In this document: piece after piece, positions 43,729 through 51,790 of the stretch
Layout of the letters: the number at the start of each line of letters is the position of its first letter
How positions within the stretch are numbered: position 1 is the stretch's first letter
Origin: Prevotella sp. E13-27
Lineage (GTDB): Bacteria > Bacteroidota > Bacteroidia > Bacteroidales > Bacteroidaceae
Assembly: GCF_023217965.1 (NCBI RefSeq)
Contig: NZ_JALPSC010000001.1
Location: forward strand, 1,612,001 to 1,676,000
Length of the DNA stretch: 64,000 nt
Reading direction: 5' to 3'
Made by a program: the position numbers and the translations under genes
The notes under the pieces: generated by a model
Database searches by the model: none
What the model saw: the letters and a program-made list of their open reading frames with translations, nothing else
Told to the model about the DNA's origin: nothing

Positions 43729-44751
43729 TTATTTCGAGTTCTGCTTATAGTACTTAATGAGCTTAGGAACTACCTCTTCTACAGTACCAACAATCACGTA
43801 GTCAGCAATCTTGTTGATGGGCGCATCGGGATCGCTGTTGATCGAGATGATGATGCCCGAGTCCTGCATACCAGCGATGTGCTGAATCTGTCCGGAGATA
43901 CCACAGGCGATATATACCTTTGGATGAACGGTAACACCTGTCTGACCAATCTGACGGTCGTGATCCAACCAGCCAGCGTCAACAGCAGCACGGCTACCAC
44001 CAACCTCACCATGAAGCACCTTTGCCAGGTCGAACAGCAGGTCGAAGTTCTCCTTGCTCCCCATACCGTAACCACCGGCTACAACGATAGGCGCACCCTT
44101 CAGGTTGTGCTTGGCAGCCTCTACGTGGTGATCGAGCACCTTTACTACGAAGGCCTCGGGACTTACATACTTGCTTACCTCGGGGTAAACAACCTCCTTG
44201 CGGCACTCGCCATTGTACAGGGCCTTCTGCATTACGCCAGAGCGTACAGTAGCCATCTGTGGACGGTGGTCGGGGTTCACGATGGTAGCTACGATGTTAC
44301 CACCGAAGGCAGGACGAATCTGATAAAGCAGATTGTCATAATGCTTACCAGCTTTATTGTCGTCATAAGGACCAATCTCCAGCTCTGTGCAGTCTGCAGT
44401 CAGACCAGAGGTGAGTGATGACGATACACGTGGACCGAGGTCGCGACCAATCACGGTAGCACCCATCAGGCAGATCTGTGGCTGCTCCTCCTTGAAGAGG
44501 TTAACCAGAATATCAGTGTGGGGAGCTGAGGTGTAAGGGAACAGGTCCTTAGCGTCGAAAACAAACAGCTTGTCAACACCGTAAGGCAGAATCTGATCCT
44601 CAACCTTACCAGAAATACCGGTACCGGCAACAACGGCGTGCAGCTCTACGTTCAGTTCATTGGCGAGCTTGCGACCCTTGGTCAGCAACTCCTGAGAAAC
44701 TTCTTGAACAGTTGTTCCTTCGATTTCTACATAAACAAAAACATTATTCAT
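43729..44751 (-). CDS. etfA: Electron transfer flavoprotein alpha subunit
   Basis: 340 residues. The C-terminal FAD domain is clear: APIVVAGGYGMGSKENF, EVGGSRAAVDAGWL, QIGQTGVTVHPKVYIACGISG, QHIAGMQDSGIIISINSDPDAPI and ADYVIVGT. The N-terminal domain (FVYVEIEGTTVQEVSQELL) pairs with EtfB. It carries FAD and shuttles electrons to or from the adjacent acyl-CoA dehydrogenase. It lies 7 nt downstream of etfB. Confidence 0.95.
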   Translation of the reverse strand: MNNVFVYVEIEGTTVQEVSQELLTKGRKLANELNVELHAVVAGTGISGKVEDQILPYGVDKLFVFDAKDLFPYTSAPHTDILVNLFKEEQPQICLMGATVIGRDLGPRVSSSLTSGLTADCTELEIGPYDDNKAGKHYDNLLYQIRPAFGGNIVATIVNPDHRPQMATVRSGVMQKALYNGECRKEVVYPEVSKYVSPEAFVVKVLDHHVEAAKHNLKGAPIVVAGGYGMGSKENFDLLFDLAKVLHGEVGGSRAAVDAGWLDHDRQIGQTGVTVHPKVYIACGISGQIQHIAGMQDSGIIISINSDPDAPINKIADYVIVGTVEEVVPKLIKYYKQNSK

Positions 44752-44757
44752 ATCTCG

Positions 44758-45630
44758 TTATCCAATGATTTTCTCTTCCAACAATTCTTTGATCATTCCC
44801 TCGATATCAGCATCAGAAGCCGTCAAAGTCTTCGACTCCTTAGCTTGGAACACGATGTTCTTGATGGCCTTAACCTTGGTAGGTGAGCCACTCAGACCGC
44901 ACTGGTTTACATCGCCATCCACGTCGGCCACGCTCCACTGGTTGAGTGTGAGCTCGGGGCGCTCATCGTACAGATAGTCGTAGGCAGTACCCTCGGCAGG
45001 ACGCTCCATAGGACAGGTAGCGCGCTTGTACTTCATCACCAGCTTAGCATTCTGGGGGCGACAAGGAGCAGCGCTTCCGTTCACGGTGATTACAACTGGC
45101 AGAGGAGCCTCCACAGTCTCAACACCACCGTCGATCACACGCTTGATGGTAGCCTTACCATCCTTAACGCTGAGTACCTCCTCGGCGTAAGTAACCTGAT
45201 TGAGGCCCAGTTTCTGAGCCACCTGAGGACCTACCTGAGCGGTATCACCGTCGATAGCCTGACGACCACCAATCACGATGTCAACATCGCCAATCTTCTT
45301 GATGGCAGTAGCCAGAGCATAAGAAGTAGCGAGGGTATCAGCACCAGCGAAGAGACGGTCGGTAAGCAACCAACCTGTATCAGCGCCACGATAAAGTCCC
45401 TGACGGATAATCTCACCTGCACGTGGAGGACCCATCGTGAGGATTCCTACTGTTGAGCCTGGGTTCTGCTCCTTCAGGCGAAGGGCCTGCTCCAGGGCAT
45501 TTAAGTCTTCGGGGTTGAAGATTGCGGGTAGGGCAGCACGGTTAACTGTGCCTTCGGCTGTCATGGCATCCTTACCCACATTTCGGGTGTCTGGCACCTG
45601 CTTGGCCAGAACAACAATTTTTAAAGCCAT
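44758..45630 (-). CDS. etfB: Electron transfer flavoprotein beta subunit
   Basis: 290 residues. MALKIVVLAKQVPDTRNVGKD, FNPEDLNALEQALRLKEQ, VGILTMGPPRAGEIIRQGLYRGAD, DIVIGGRQAIDGDTAQVGPQVAQKLG and LPVVITV match EtfB of the longer ETF group (about 260-290 residues), including members that bifurcate electrons. Sequence alone does not decide whether this one does. First gene of the operon, 47 nt downstream of a consensus promoter. Confidence 0.95.
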   Translation of the reverse strand: MALKIVVLAKQVPDTRNVGKDAMTAEGTVNRAALPAIFNPEDLNALEQALRLKEQNPGSTVGILTMGPPRAGEIIRQGLYRGADTGWLLTDRLFAGADTLATSYALATAIKKIGDVDIVIGGRQAIDGDTAQVGPQVAQKLGLNQVTYAEEVLSVKDGKATIKRVIDGGVETVEAPLPVVITVNGSAAPCRPQNAKLVMKYKRATCPMERPAEGTAYDYLYDERPELTLNQWSVADVDGDVNQCGLSGSPTKVKAIKNIVFQAKESKTLTASDADIEGMIKELLEEKIIG

Positions 45631-45676
45631 ATTATATAATAATGTGTAAATAAGATATTTCTTTTTTTTGCGGGTG

Positions 45677-45707
45677 CAAAGTTACTTCTTTTCTATCATT
45701 TGGCAAA
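45677..45707 (-). promoter_or_regulatory. Promoter of the etfB operon
   Basis: Read on the - strand, TTTG (45704-45707) and TAACTTTG (45677-45684) are 19 bp apart, matching the Bacteroidetes consensus. Confidence 0.8.
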
Positions 45708-45786
45708 GTAAAAAGTGTAAAAACTGCACATTTGCGCTTTTTGCGTGCACATTTTAAGCTGTTTGTGCAACATTAAACAGCACTTT

Positions 45787-45818
45787 TTTGCATATCACGA
45801 AAACTATTCTTAACTTTG
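45787..45818 (+). promoter_or_regulatory. Promoter of the SGNH esterase gene
   Basis: TTTG at 45787-45790 and TAACTTTG at 45811-45818 are 20 bp apart. The two divergent promoters are about 80 bp apart, with several GCAC/GTGC words between them. Confidence 0.8.
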
Positions 45819-45885
45819 CACCATTGTTACTGCTATTATCCCAGCACAGAACTAATAACTCTACAAAAAATAACAAACCAACTAA

Positions 45886-47571
45886 ATGAAACATCTACTT
45901 TCAACAATTACCATGGCGCTGCTTGCACTCTCTGCAAGTGCCCAGAACTTTGATAATCTTCCTGATCCTATAGAGGATGTTAACAAAGTTGTTGACAATA
46001 CCCCCGATTCCATCGCAAAGGCATTGATGTCACGTCCTAAGCCGGGAACAAGCCGTAAGGGACAGAACCCCGTGCTTTTCCTCGTTGGTAACAGCACCAT
46101 GCGTAACGGTACTAAGGGTAATGGCTCTAATGGACAATGGGGCTGGGGCTATTATGCCAACAAATATTTTGATGAGTCAAAGATTACCGTAGAGAATCAG
46201 GCTCTTGGAGGCATGTCAACACGCACTTTCTATACCGACCTGTGGCCAGCTGTTCGTGAGGCATTGAAGCCTGGTGATTGGGTGATTGTATCAATAGGCC
46301 ATAATGACAATGGAGAGTTCTTCGATGCCAAGAGAGCGCGTGCGGTTATTCCCGGTGTTGACCCTGATACGTGTTATGTGGGCTTCAACCAGCGCACACA
46401 GCGACAGGATACCGTCTATAGCTATGGTACCTACCTGCGGAAGTATATCAGTGAGATTCGCGCGAAGGGTGCAAATCCCATCCTGATGTCGCTCACGCCT
46501 CGCGATGCCTATGACAACAAGGGACTTACTATCCGTAAGCCTCAGACGGAGTGGGCTGCCTATGTTGCTGCCATTGAGGGCGTGCCCTTTGTTGATCTCA
46601 ACGAGCGCAGCGGACAGAAGCTCGACTCATATAGCATGTGGAAGAAGAAGTACCACTTCTATGGCGACAAGATCCATACGTCAAAGTATGGTGCTGAGAT
46701 GAACGCACGTTCAGCGGCTGAGGGGCTGTGGGAAAGCAGCAATCCTGTTCTGAAGCCTCTTCAGGCAATGATGAAGAATGTTGTGCCCGACTGTTTCGTT
46801 GTCAATCGTGAGGGTGGTAAGCCGGTGGTGTTCTTCACTGGTGACTCAACGGTTAAGAATGTTGATAAAGACGATGATGGCATGTGGGGATGGGCATCGC
46901 AGGCGTTTACTGTCTTCGATGAGTCGAAAGTCACGCTGGTGAATGCAGCGCGTGCGGGTCGTTCTACACGCAGCTTTATCCGTGAAGGACTGTGGGACAA
47001 GGTGTATAATTCTCTACAGCCAGGCGACTATGTAACTATAGAGTTCGGTCATAATGATATCTGTCCTATGGATGACCAGAAAGCTCGCGGTGTCATCAAG
47101 GGTAGCTCTGATACCTGTCATGTATATCATCTGGCTAACGATACCTATGAGCTTGTCTATTCCTTTGGCTGGTATCTTCGTAAGATGATTGACGACTGTC
47201 GTGAGAAGGGTGCCACTCCTATTCTTGTCAGTCTTACTCCGCGTAATGAGTGGCCTGGCGGAAAGATAGAACGTCGCGATGGCTCATATGGCAAGTGGTA
47301 TCGTGAGGTGGTTGAACAGACCGGCGTAGAGTTCGTTGACCTTCATAACATCTCAGCTGACTTCCTTGACAAGAAATTTGCTGTGAAGAGCCTTCCTGCC
47401 GACAAAGAGAAAGCTAAGGCAAAGATGGAACAGCTGAAGCAGAAGGCTGGCAAGTATTTCAAGAAAGACCACACCCATACTTCAAAGATTGGTGCACAGA
47501 TGAATGCGCAGTCGTTTGCAAAAGGGCTCCGAGCAAACAAATCAGAATTGGCAAAGTATCTTAAAAAGTAA
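45886..47571 (+). CDS. Secreted tandem SGNH/GDSL esterase (rhamnogalacturonan acetylesterase-like)
   Basis: 561 residues with a cleavable-type signal peptide (MKHLLSTITMALLALSASAQ). It has two SGNH domains. Domain 1: GNST with Ser70, GHND at 138-141, DKIH with D261/H264. Domain 2: GDST with Ser321, GHND at 388-391, DHTH with D528/H531. Both also show the block II region (GGMSTRTF; AGRSTRSF). The nearest relatives in memory are CE12 rhamnogalacturonan acetylesterases, which remove acetyl groups from pectin. Domain 1 has Asn in place of the first-motif Asp. It is monocistronic and periplasmic or surface-exported. Confidence 0.88.
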   Translation: MKHLLSTITMALLALSASAQNFDNLPDPIEDVNKVVDNTPDSIAKALMSRPKPGTSRKGQNPVLFLVGNSTMRNGTKGNGSNGQWGWGYYANKYFDESKITVENQALGGMSTRTFYTDLWPAVREALKPGDWVIVSIGHNDNGEFFDAKRARAVIPGVDPDTCYVGFNQRTQRQDTVYSYGTYLRKYISEIRAKGANPILMSLTPRDAYDNKGLTIRKPQTEWAAYVAAIEGVPFVDLNERSGQKLDSYSMWKKKYHFYGDKIHTSKYGAEMNARSAAEGLWESSNPVLKPLQAMMKNVVPDCFVVNREGGKPVVFFTGDSTVKNVDKDDDGMWGWASQAFTVFDESKVTLVNAARAGRSTRSFIREGLWDKVYNSLQPGDYVTIEFGHNDICPMDDQKARGVIKGSSDTCHVYHLANDTYELVYSFGWYLRKMIDDCREKGATPILVSLTPRNEWPGGKIERRDGSYGKWYREVVEQTGVEFVDLHNISADFLDKKFAVKSLPADKEKAKAKMEQLKQKAGKYFKKDHTHTSKIGAQMNAQSFAKGLRANKSELAKYLKK

Positions 47572-47574
47572 ATA

Positions 47575-47623
47575 GCATAAAAAATGAGTGTAGCGCTCGC
47601 AGCGCTACACTCATTTTTTATGC
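47575..47623. terminator. Perfect 23-bp inverted-repeat terminator between convergent genes
   Basis: Arms 47575-47597 and 47601-47623 are exact reverse complements around a 3-nt loop. A6/T6 runs flank the GC-rich part, so it serves both the esterase gene and the convergent phosphohexomutase gene. Confidence 0.92.
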
Positions 47624-47630
47624 TATTTGC

Positions 47631-49037
47631 TTATTGCATGTCATACACAACCTGCATCAGTTTCTTGCCTATCTCGTCAGCTTCTTCCATAGTCTGTGCC
47701 TCACTATAGACACGGATGATTGGCTCGGTGTTCGACTTGCGCAGGTGTACCCACTTCGTTGGGAAGTCAATCTTCACACCGTCTATGTCGTTTACAGTTG
47801 CCTCAGGATCCTTTGCAAACATCTCCTTCACCTTCACGAGGATTGCATCGACATCGGTCTCAGGTGTGAGGTCTATGCGGTTCTTCGCAATCTGATAGTC
47901 GGGGAATGTAGCGCGTAGCTGTGTGGCTGTCATTCCCTTCTGTGCCAGTGATGAGAGGAACAGGCCTATGCCTACAAGAGCGTCGCGACCGTAGTGGCTC
48001 TCAGGATAGATGACACCGCCATTGCCTTCGCCGCCTATTACAGCGCCTACCTCCTTCATCTTTGTCGTTACGTTTACCTCGCCTACGGCAGCAGCGCTAT
48101 AGGTGCCGCCATGTTTCTGTGTAACGTCACGCAGTGCGCGTGTTGAAGAAAGGTTCGAGACTGTATTCAAACTAGTAGCACTAGTCTGACTAGTAATACT
48201 AGTTTTACTAGCCCCTAGCACATAATCCGCTACGGAAACCAGTGTATATTCCTCACCAAACATCTTGCCGTTCTCGCATATGAATGCCAGACGGTCCACG
48301 TCGGGGTCAACCACGATGCCAAGGTCGAAACCGCCCTGGCGCATCTTATCCATGATGCCCTGAAGGTTCTTCTCCAGAGGCTCTGGGTTGTGTGCGAACT
48401 GACCTGTGCACTCGCTGTTCAGAATCTCGAAGTCAACGCCAAGGGCTTTGAACAGCTCAGGGAGGATGATTCCGCCAACGCTGTTGATGGTGTCGGCGCA
48501 TACGCGGAACTTACGCTTGCGTATTGCTTCAACATCAACTAAGCGCAGGTCGAGGACCGACTGTACGTGGCGCTCGTTCATGGTGTCGTCCTTAACTACA
48601 TGTCCCAGTTTCTCTACTGGTGCATACTCGAAGTCCTCTTTCTCTGCAATGGCGAGCACTTCTGCACCATCGGCAGCTGTGAGGAACTCTCCCTCGCGGT
48701 TCAGCAGCTTCAGCGCGTTCCACTGTGTGGGGTTGTGCGATGCTGTGATGATGATGCCGCCATCGGCCTCATGCCAGCGTACTGCAAGCTCTGTAGTAGG
48801 AGTGGTGGCAAGACCAATGTCTATAATCTCATAGCCCATGCCGACAAGTGTGCCGCAGACTACGTCGCGAACCATGGGGCCAGAGATACGTCCGTCGCGT
48901 CCTACAACGATCTTCTTGCCGCCAATGAACTTAGCGTATGCTGTTGTGAACTTAACAATGTCTAATGGGTTGAGCGTGTCGCCCGTGCGTCCGCCGATAG
49001 TACCGCGGATGCCAGAAATAGATTTTATTAAAGTCAT
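47631..49037 (-). CDS. glmM: Phosphoglucosamine mutase / phosphohexomutase
   Basis: 468 residues. ISGIRGTIGG opens the protein. TASHNP (98-103) holds the phosphoserine Ser100, DPDVDR (244-249) binds Mg, GEGNGG (336-341) binds sugar, and RKSNTEPIIR (433-442) binds phosphate. It probably interconverts GlcN-6-P and GlcN-1-P for UDP-GlcNAc; a phosphomannomutase role is not excluded. At 277-290 it carries a Thr/Ser tripeptide-repeat loop coded by five nonamers (48171-48215), followed by more Ser/Thr-rich sequence, absent in typical family members. Downstream partner of a lipoprotein gene (4-nt overlap). Confidence 0.9.
   Translation of the reverse strand: MTLIKSISGIRGTIGGRTGDTLNPLDIVKFTTAYAKFIGGKKIVVGRDGRISGPMVRDVVCGTLVGMGYEIIDIGLATTPTTELAVRWHEADGGIIITASHNPTQWNALKLLNREGEFLTAADGAEVLAIAEKEDFEYAPVEKLGHVVKDDTMNERHVQSVLDLRLVDVEAIRKRKFRVCADTINSVGGIILPELFKALGVDFEILNSECTGQFAHNPEPLEKNLQGIMDKMRQGGFDLGIVVDPDVDRLAFICENGKMFGEEYTLVSVADYVLGASKTSITSQTSATSLNTVSNLSSTRALRDVTQKHGGTYSAAAVGEVNVTTKMKEVGAVIGGEGNGGVIYPESHYGRDALVGIGLFLSSLAQKGMTATQLRATFPDYQIAKNRIDLTPETDVDAILVKVKEMFAKDPEATVNDIDGVKIDFPTKWVHLRKSNTEPIIRVYSEAQTMEEADEIGKKLMQVVYDMQ
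48171..48215 (-). repeat. Nonamer array in the phosphohexomutase gene
   Basis: Five 9-bp units, ACTAGTNNN on the + strand (the fifth reads ACTAGCCCC). They encode repeated x-T-S on the - strand between DYVLGA and LNTVSNLSS. Unit length keeps the frame. Confidence 0.9.
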
Positions 49038-49654
49038 AATCCTGGTGCTTTTTGGAAACTAATTTCGTAATAATATGGATTTACATTTCCCGATGCTACG
49101 GTGTGTCCCTGTGTGTGGGGCACTATGAGTTTCACGTAGGATATCATCTCCGTCTCTGTGGGAGAACCTACGTTGATGTATTTCAGGGGTACGAGCCAAC
49201 CCGAAGGAACAGAGGCACCGTATGTGCTGAGCATGGTGCCATAGGTGAACGATGCCGTATAGGTGGTGCCGGTACGGGTGACGTTCATGATATCGGGGTC
49301 GTAGGCTGTTGCTCTGTTAGATACCACTGTCGTGGTGTCAAACACGTTATATTCTGCAAAGCGAATGAACAGCTCGCAGGTCTCACCGTCCTGCAGTGGC
49401 TTGTCAGCACCACGTCTTGCTATCTGCATATAGACGCCAGAGTTGTTCATATAGACATACTCATTGTCGTTTGTCACGTCGTTCTGTGCATGGAATGTCT
49501 CCTCGCTAATCACCTTTATACCACGGGCGTTAATGAAGTTGTTGATGGCATTACGCTCCTTCTCTTTCTGGTCAGCATAGGTCTCATAGTTGTTGCAGGA
49601 GAAAAACATCATCACTCCTGTAACGGCCATGAGAAAAAACAGTATTTTTTTCAT
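49034..49654 (-). CDS. Lipoprotein, DUF4827-like
   Basis: 206 residues. A lipoprotein signal ends in MMFFSCNN (acylated Cys20). After it come a charged helix (YADQKEKERNAINNFI) and beta-rich sequence ending in LIVPHTQGHTVASGNVNPYYYEISF, reminiscent of FKBP-like folds seen in Bacteroidetes lipoproteins next to hexomutase genes. It is anchored to the inner or outer membrane. Its stop overlaps the phosphohexomutase start by 4 nt; it is first in the operon. Confidence 0.8.
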   Translation of the reverse strand: MKKILFFLMAVTGVMMFFSCNNYETYADQKEKERNAINNFINARGIKVISEETFHAQNDVTNDNEYVYMNNSGVYMQIARRGADKPLQDGETCELFIRFAEYNVFDTTTVVSNRATAYDPDIMNVTRTGTTYTASFTYGTMLSTYGASVPSGWLVPLKYINVGSPTETEMISYVKLIVPHTQGHTVASGNVNPYYYEISFQKAPGL

Positions 49655-49683
49655 TCTAAATGCTTTGTTGTCAAAAATCGGGG

Positions 49684-49714
49684 CAAAATTACGAAAAAAG
49701 GCTGACGCTACAAA
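49684..49714 (-). promoter_or_regulatory. Promoter of the lipoprotein-hexomutase operon
   Basis: On the - strand TTTG (49711-49714) and TAATTTTG (49684-49691) are 19 bp apart, 30 bp upstream of the lipoprotein start. Confidence 0.7.
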
Positions 49715-49730
49715 GTAATTTTATTCATTT

Positions 49731-50771
49731 TCAACCTTTTAGCATATTTTCGAAGGCAAGGATGGCTTTCTCTGCCACTTTTACAGCTTCCTCGATAGAG
49801 CAGTTCAGTCGTCCGCCCGACGCGTTAAGGTGTCCTCCACCGTTAAAGAACTGTGCCGCCATCTCGTTGCATGGGAACTGATCAACAGAGCGTAGGCTCA
49901 CCCATACGACATTCTCTTTTTCTGTATCCTCGCGTAGCGATATGCTAAGCTTGTGGCCTTTTATCTGTAGTGGCATGTTCACCAGTCCTTCGGCATCGCC
50001 TTTCACGAAGTTAAAACGCTTCAGGTCGTCGCGGCTCAGCGTGAAATATGAGGCATGTCTTGTGTTGTCAACCACCAGCTTCTGATATAATACATATCCC
50101 ATCAGTCGCAAACGGTCTTCTGAGAAGTTGTGATACACGTTACGGTATATCTTGTCTTTATTGATGTTCTTCGTAAGCAGCTGGCTGATGATGAAGTATA
50201 TGTCGCACGAGTCGCTATTGTAGGTGAAGGCTCCTGTGTCGGTCATCATACCGCAGTATATATGTGTTGCGAAAAACTTTGTCTGCTCCTCGAAGACATC
50301 CAACTGCCATGTCAGTCGGAACACCAGCTCGCTTGCTGAGCTTGCCTTTGGGTGCGAAATAGTGATTTCAGCAGGTACATCGGGGTTCAGGTGGTGGTCT
50401 ATGAGCACCTTTTTTGCAGGCGAATTGTCGAGAGCCTGTTGCATGGCGTCCACGCGCGATGTGGTGTTGAAGTCGAGGCAGAAGATAAGGTCTGCATGCT
50501 GGAATGTCCAGTCGCATCCCTCTTTGTGCTTGTCGTAGCGTATGATCTTGTCGCTGTTAGGCAGCCAGTGCAGATAGTCTGGATACTGGTCGGGCACTAT
50601 CACCTGTGGCTCTTTGCCGAAGCTTGTTTTTAGCACATCAGCCCATCCGAGTGTTGAGCCCAGGGCATCGCCATCAGGGTTTTGGTGACAAACACAAATT
50701 ATTGTCTCGCTTTCTTTTATCAGTGTCTTCAGCTGTTCTAACTGCTCCTCTGTTATAATCTCTTTCTGCAT
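49731..50771 (-). CDS. DHH/DHHA1-family phosphoesterase (NrnA-like)
   Basis: 346 residues. CHQNPDGDALGS (28-39) and DHH (125-127) are the metal-binding motifs of the DHH domain, with CLDFNTTSR between them. FFNGGGHLNASGG near the C-terminus is the DHHA1 substrate motif. Members hydrolyse short RNA oligonucleotides (nanoRNA), pAp or cyclic dinucleotide products. It is a cytoplasmic housekeeping enzyme, transcribed alone from its own promoter. Confidence 0.9.
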   Translation of the reverse strand: MQKEIITEEQLEQLKTLIKESETIICVCHQNPDGDALGSTLGWADVLKTSFGKEPQVIVPDQYPDYLHWLPNSDKIIRYDKHKEGCDWTFQHADLIFCLDFNTTSRVDAMQQALDNSPAKKVLIDHHLNPDVPAEITISHPKASSASELVFRLTWQLDVFEEQTKFFATHIYCGMMTDTGAFTYNSDSCDIYFIISQLLTKNINKDKIYRNVYHNFSEDRLRLMGYVLYQKLVVDNTRHASYFTLSRDDLKRFNFVKGDAEGLVNMPLQIKGHKLSISLREDTEKENVVWVSLRSVDQFPCNEMAAQFFNGGGHLNASGGRLNCSIEEAVKVAEKAILAFENMLKG

Positions 50772-50823
50772 AAATAAAATGTAGTGATCTTACGCTATGA
50801 ATAATCCTCTTTTTTGAAGCGTG

Positions 50824-50854
50824 CAAAGTTAGCAGTTTTTTTTCAGCTGTCAAA
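50824..50854 (-). promoter_or_regulatory. Promoter of the DHH phosphoesterase gene
   Basis: On the - strand TTTG (50851-50854) and TAACTTTG (50824-50831) are 19 bp apart, about 50 bp upstream of the start codon. Confidence 0.75.
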
Positions 50855-51002
50855 ATAAACGCCCGAAAACTTGTTGTCGTAAAGTTTTAATTCTGAGTAA
50901 ATGCGATTGGATTTATATTGCTGTCCGTTATAAAATGTATTTCTGCTTGTTTTGTAATCTGTTGCTGGCAGTTCTGCAATCCAATTCTTACTAAGCTGAA
51001 AA

Positions 51003-51064
51003 CCAAACTCGTCGAGTTTGGCGACCAAAGTCGACGAGTTTGGTCATCAAAGTCGACGACTTTG
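51003..51064. repeat. Three consecutive palindromes with TCG/CGA cores
   Basis: CCAAACTCGTCGAGTTTGG (51003-51021), a near-palindrome ACCAAAGTCGACGAGTTTGGT (51024-51044) and CAAAGTCGACGACTTTG (51048-51064) follow one another with a spacing of about 22 bp. They lie in a 1-kb non-coding stretch. They could be stem-loops or repeated protein-binding sites. Confidence 0.75.
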
Positions 51065-51193
51065 TAAAATAGTGTAGTCAGAACTACATCGACATTCTGT
51101 TTATGCTATGTTGCAGTTTTGTCTTAACAATATCATGCCTCTATAAGAGAAGTTCAATATCTCACTATGGCTTCCGCAGTTTTTACAAAAAAG

Positions 51194-51230
51194 ATGCCCG
51201 AAAACTTCAATTTAATGAGCTTTCGGGCAT
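51194..51230. terminator. Hairpin similar to the terminator at 54752
   Basis: ATGCCCGAAA (51194-51203) pairs with TTTCGGGCAT (51221-51230). The hairpin and the following remnant resemble 54752-54870, so it is a relic of a duplicated gene end. Confidence 0.7.
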
Positions 51231-51277
51231 TGCTATTTGATAGCGTTCTTTGTCAGCTTTTTTGCTGACGCAGATGC

Positions 51278-51343
51278 TTAGAACAGCTTATTGGGATAAA
51301 CGCCGTCGTCAACGAGCTTCTTGATGCGCTCTACGGTGGCCAT
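51278..51343 (-). pseudogene. C-terminal remnant of a sugar nucleotidyltransferase paralogue
   Basis: The - strand encodes MATVERIKKLVDDGVYPNKLF then stop, closely matching the last 20 residues of the gene at 54811-55752 (ATVERIQKLVDEGVYPNKLF). The rest of the gene is absent; sequence changes abruptly at about 51343. Confidence 0.85.
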
Positions 51344-51346
51344 CGA

Positions 51347-51430
51347 CGTGCTGCCCTCATCTCATGGGATGTCGGCATGGGGCTGGGCATCCTCCTTGGC
51401 GGCATCAATATGAACGACGGTCTCATTTGA
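51347..51430 (+). pseudogene. Possible fragment of an MFS transporter
   Basis: The + strand frame reads RAALISWDVGMGLGILLGG and then INMNDGLI, followed by a stop. The WDVGMGLGILLGG pattern recalls a late transmembrane helix of drug/sugar MFS proteins. It abuts the nucleotidyltransferase remnant without a gap. Short, so tentative. Confidence 0.4.
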
Positions 51431-51534
51431 TACTGATTGCGCACGGGCCAGTATTCGAACGCTAATTAATGGGCAAATAGCCTTGTCATTTATCGTTATT
51501 TTGTGGTGATTTTTGGTATATAAATGGCGAAATA

Positions 51535-51566
51535 CTTGGAAATGTTGTGAAACTTGCTTAACTTTG
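51535..51566 (+). promoter_or_regulatory. Promoter upstream of the Wza-like remnant and secreted protein
   Basis: CTTG (51535-51538) and TAACTTTG (51559-51566) are 20 bp apart. The nearest intact gene downstream is at 51791, which may now be served by this promoter. Confidence 0.6.
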
Positions 51567-51585
51567 CTGTCAAAAATGGGGTACA

Positions 51586-51732
51586 GTGCAAAGAAAACGT
51601 GCTTCCGAGACCAGTAGTCATGATATTGTCAAGCAACTGATGCATCGAGGAGTGACTGCCGAGCAACTGCGCAGTCTCCAGAAGAAATACGAAAAGCAGA
51701 CAAACGGCGAAATACTGGGTGCCAAGAACTAA
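51586..51732 (+). pseudogene. N-terminal-type remnant resembling SLBB polysaccharide export proteins
   Basis: A 48-codon frame from GTG 51586 includes SSHDIVKQLMHRGVTAEQLRS and KKYEKQTNGEILGAKN. Bacteroidales Wza-like export proteins carry a similar helix pair near their N-terminus (tandem Q-I-x-x-x-L-M-x-R-G-V and Q-L-R-R-x-x-x-x-Y patterns, from memory). Signal peptide and SLBB domains are missing. Taken with the adjacent fragments, it suggests a former polysaccharide-locus edge. Confidence 0.5.
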
Positions 51733-51790
51733 ACGAGAAAGACATGAAAAAAAAGAAGGCGATTTTTTTTACTAATTAATATTTTTTCAA

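Noticed and set aside
50843..51028. 61-codon open frame on the - strand upstream of the DHH gene
   Set aside because: It would run through the DHH promoter at 50824-50854 and begins inside the palindrome array; no recognisable motif. Its fairly protein-like composition means a relic cannot be fully excluded.
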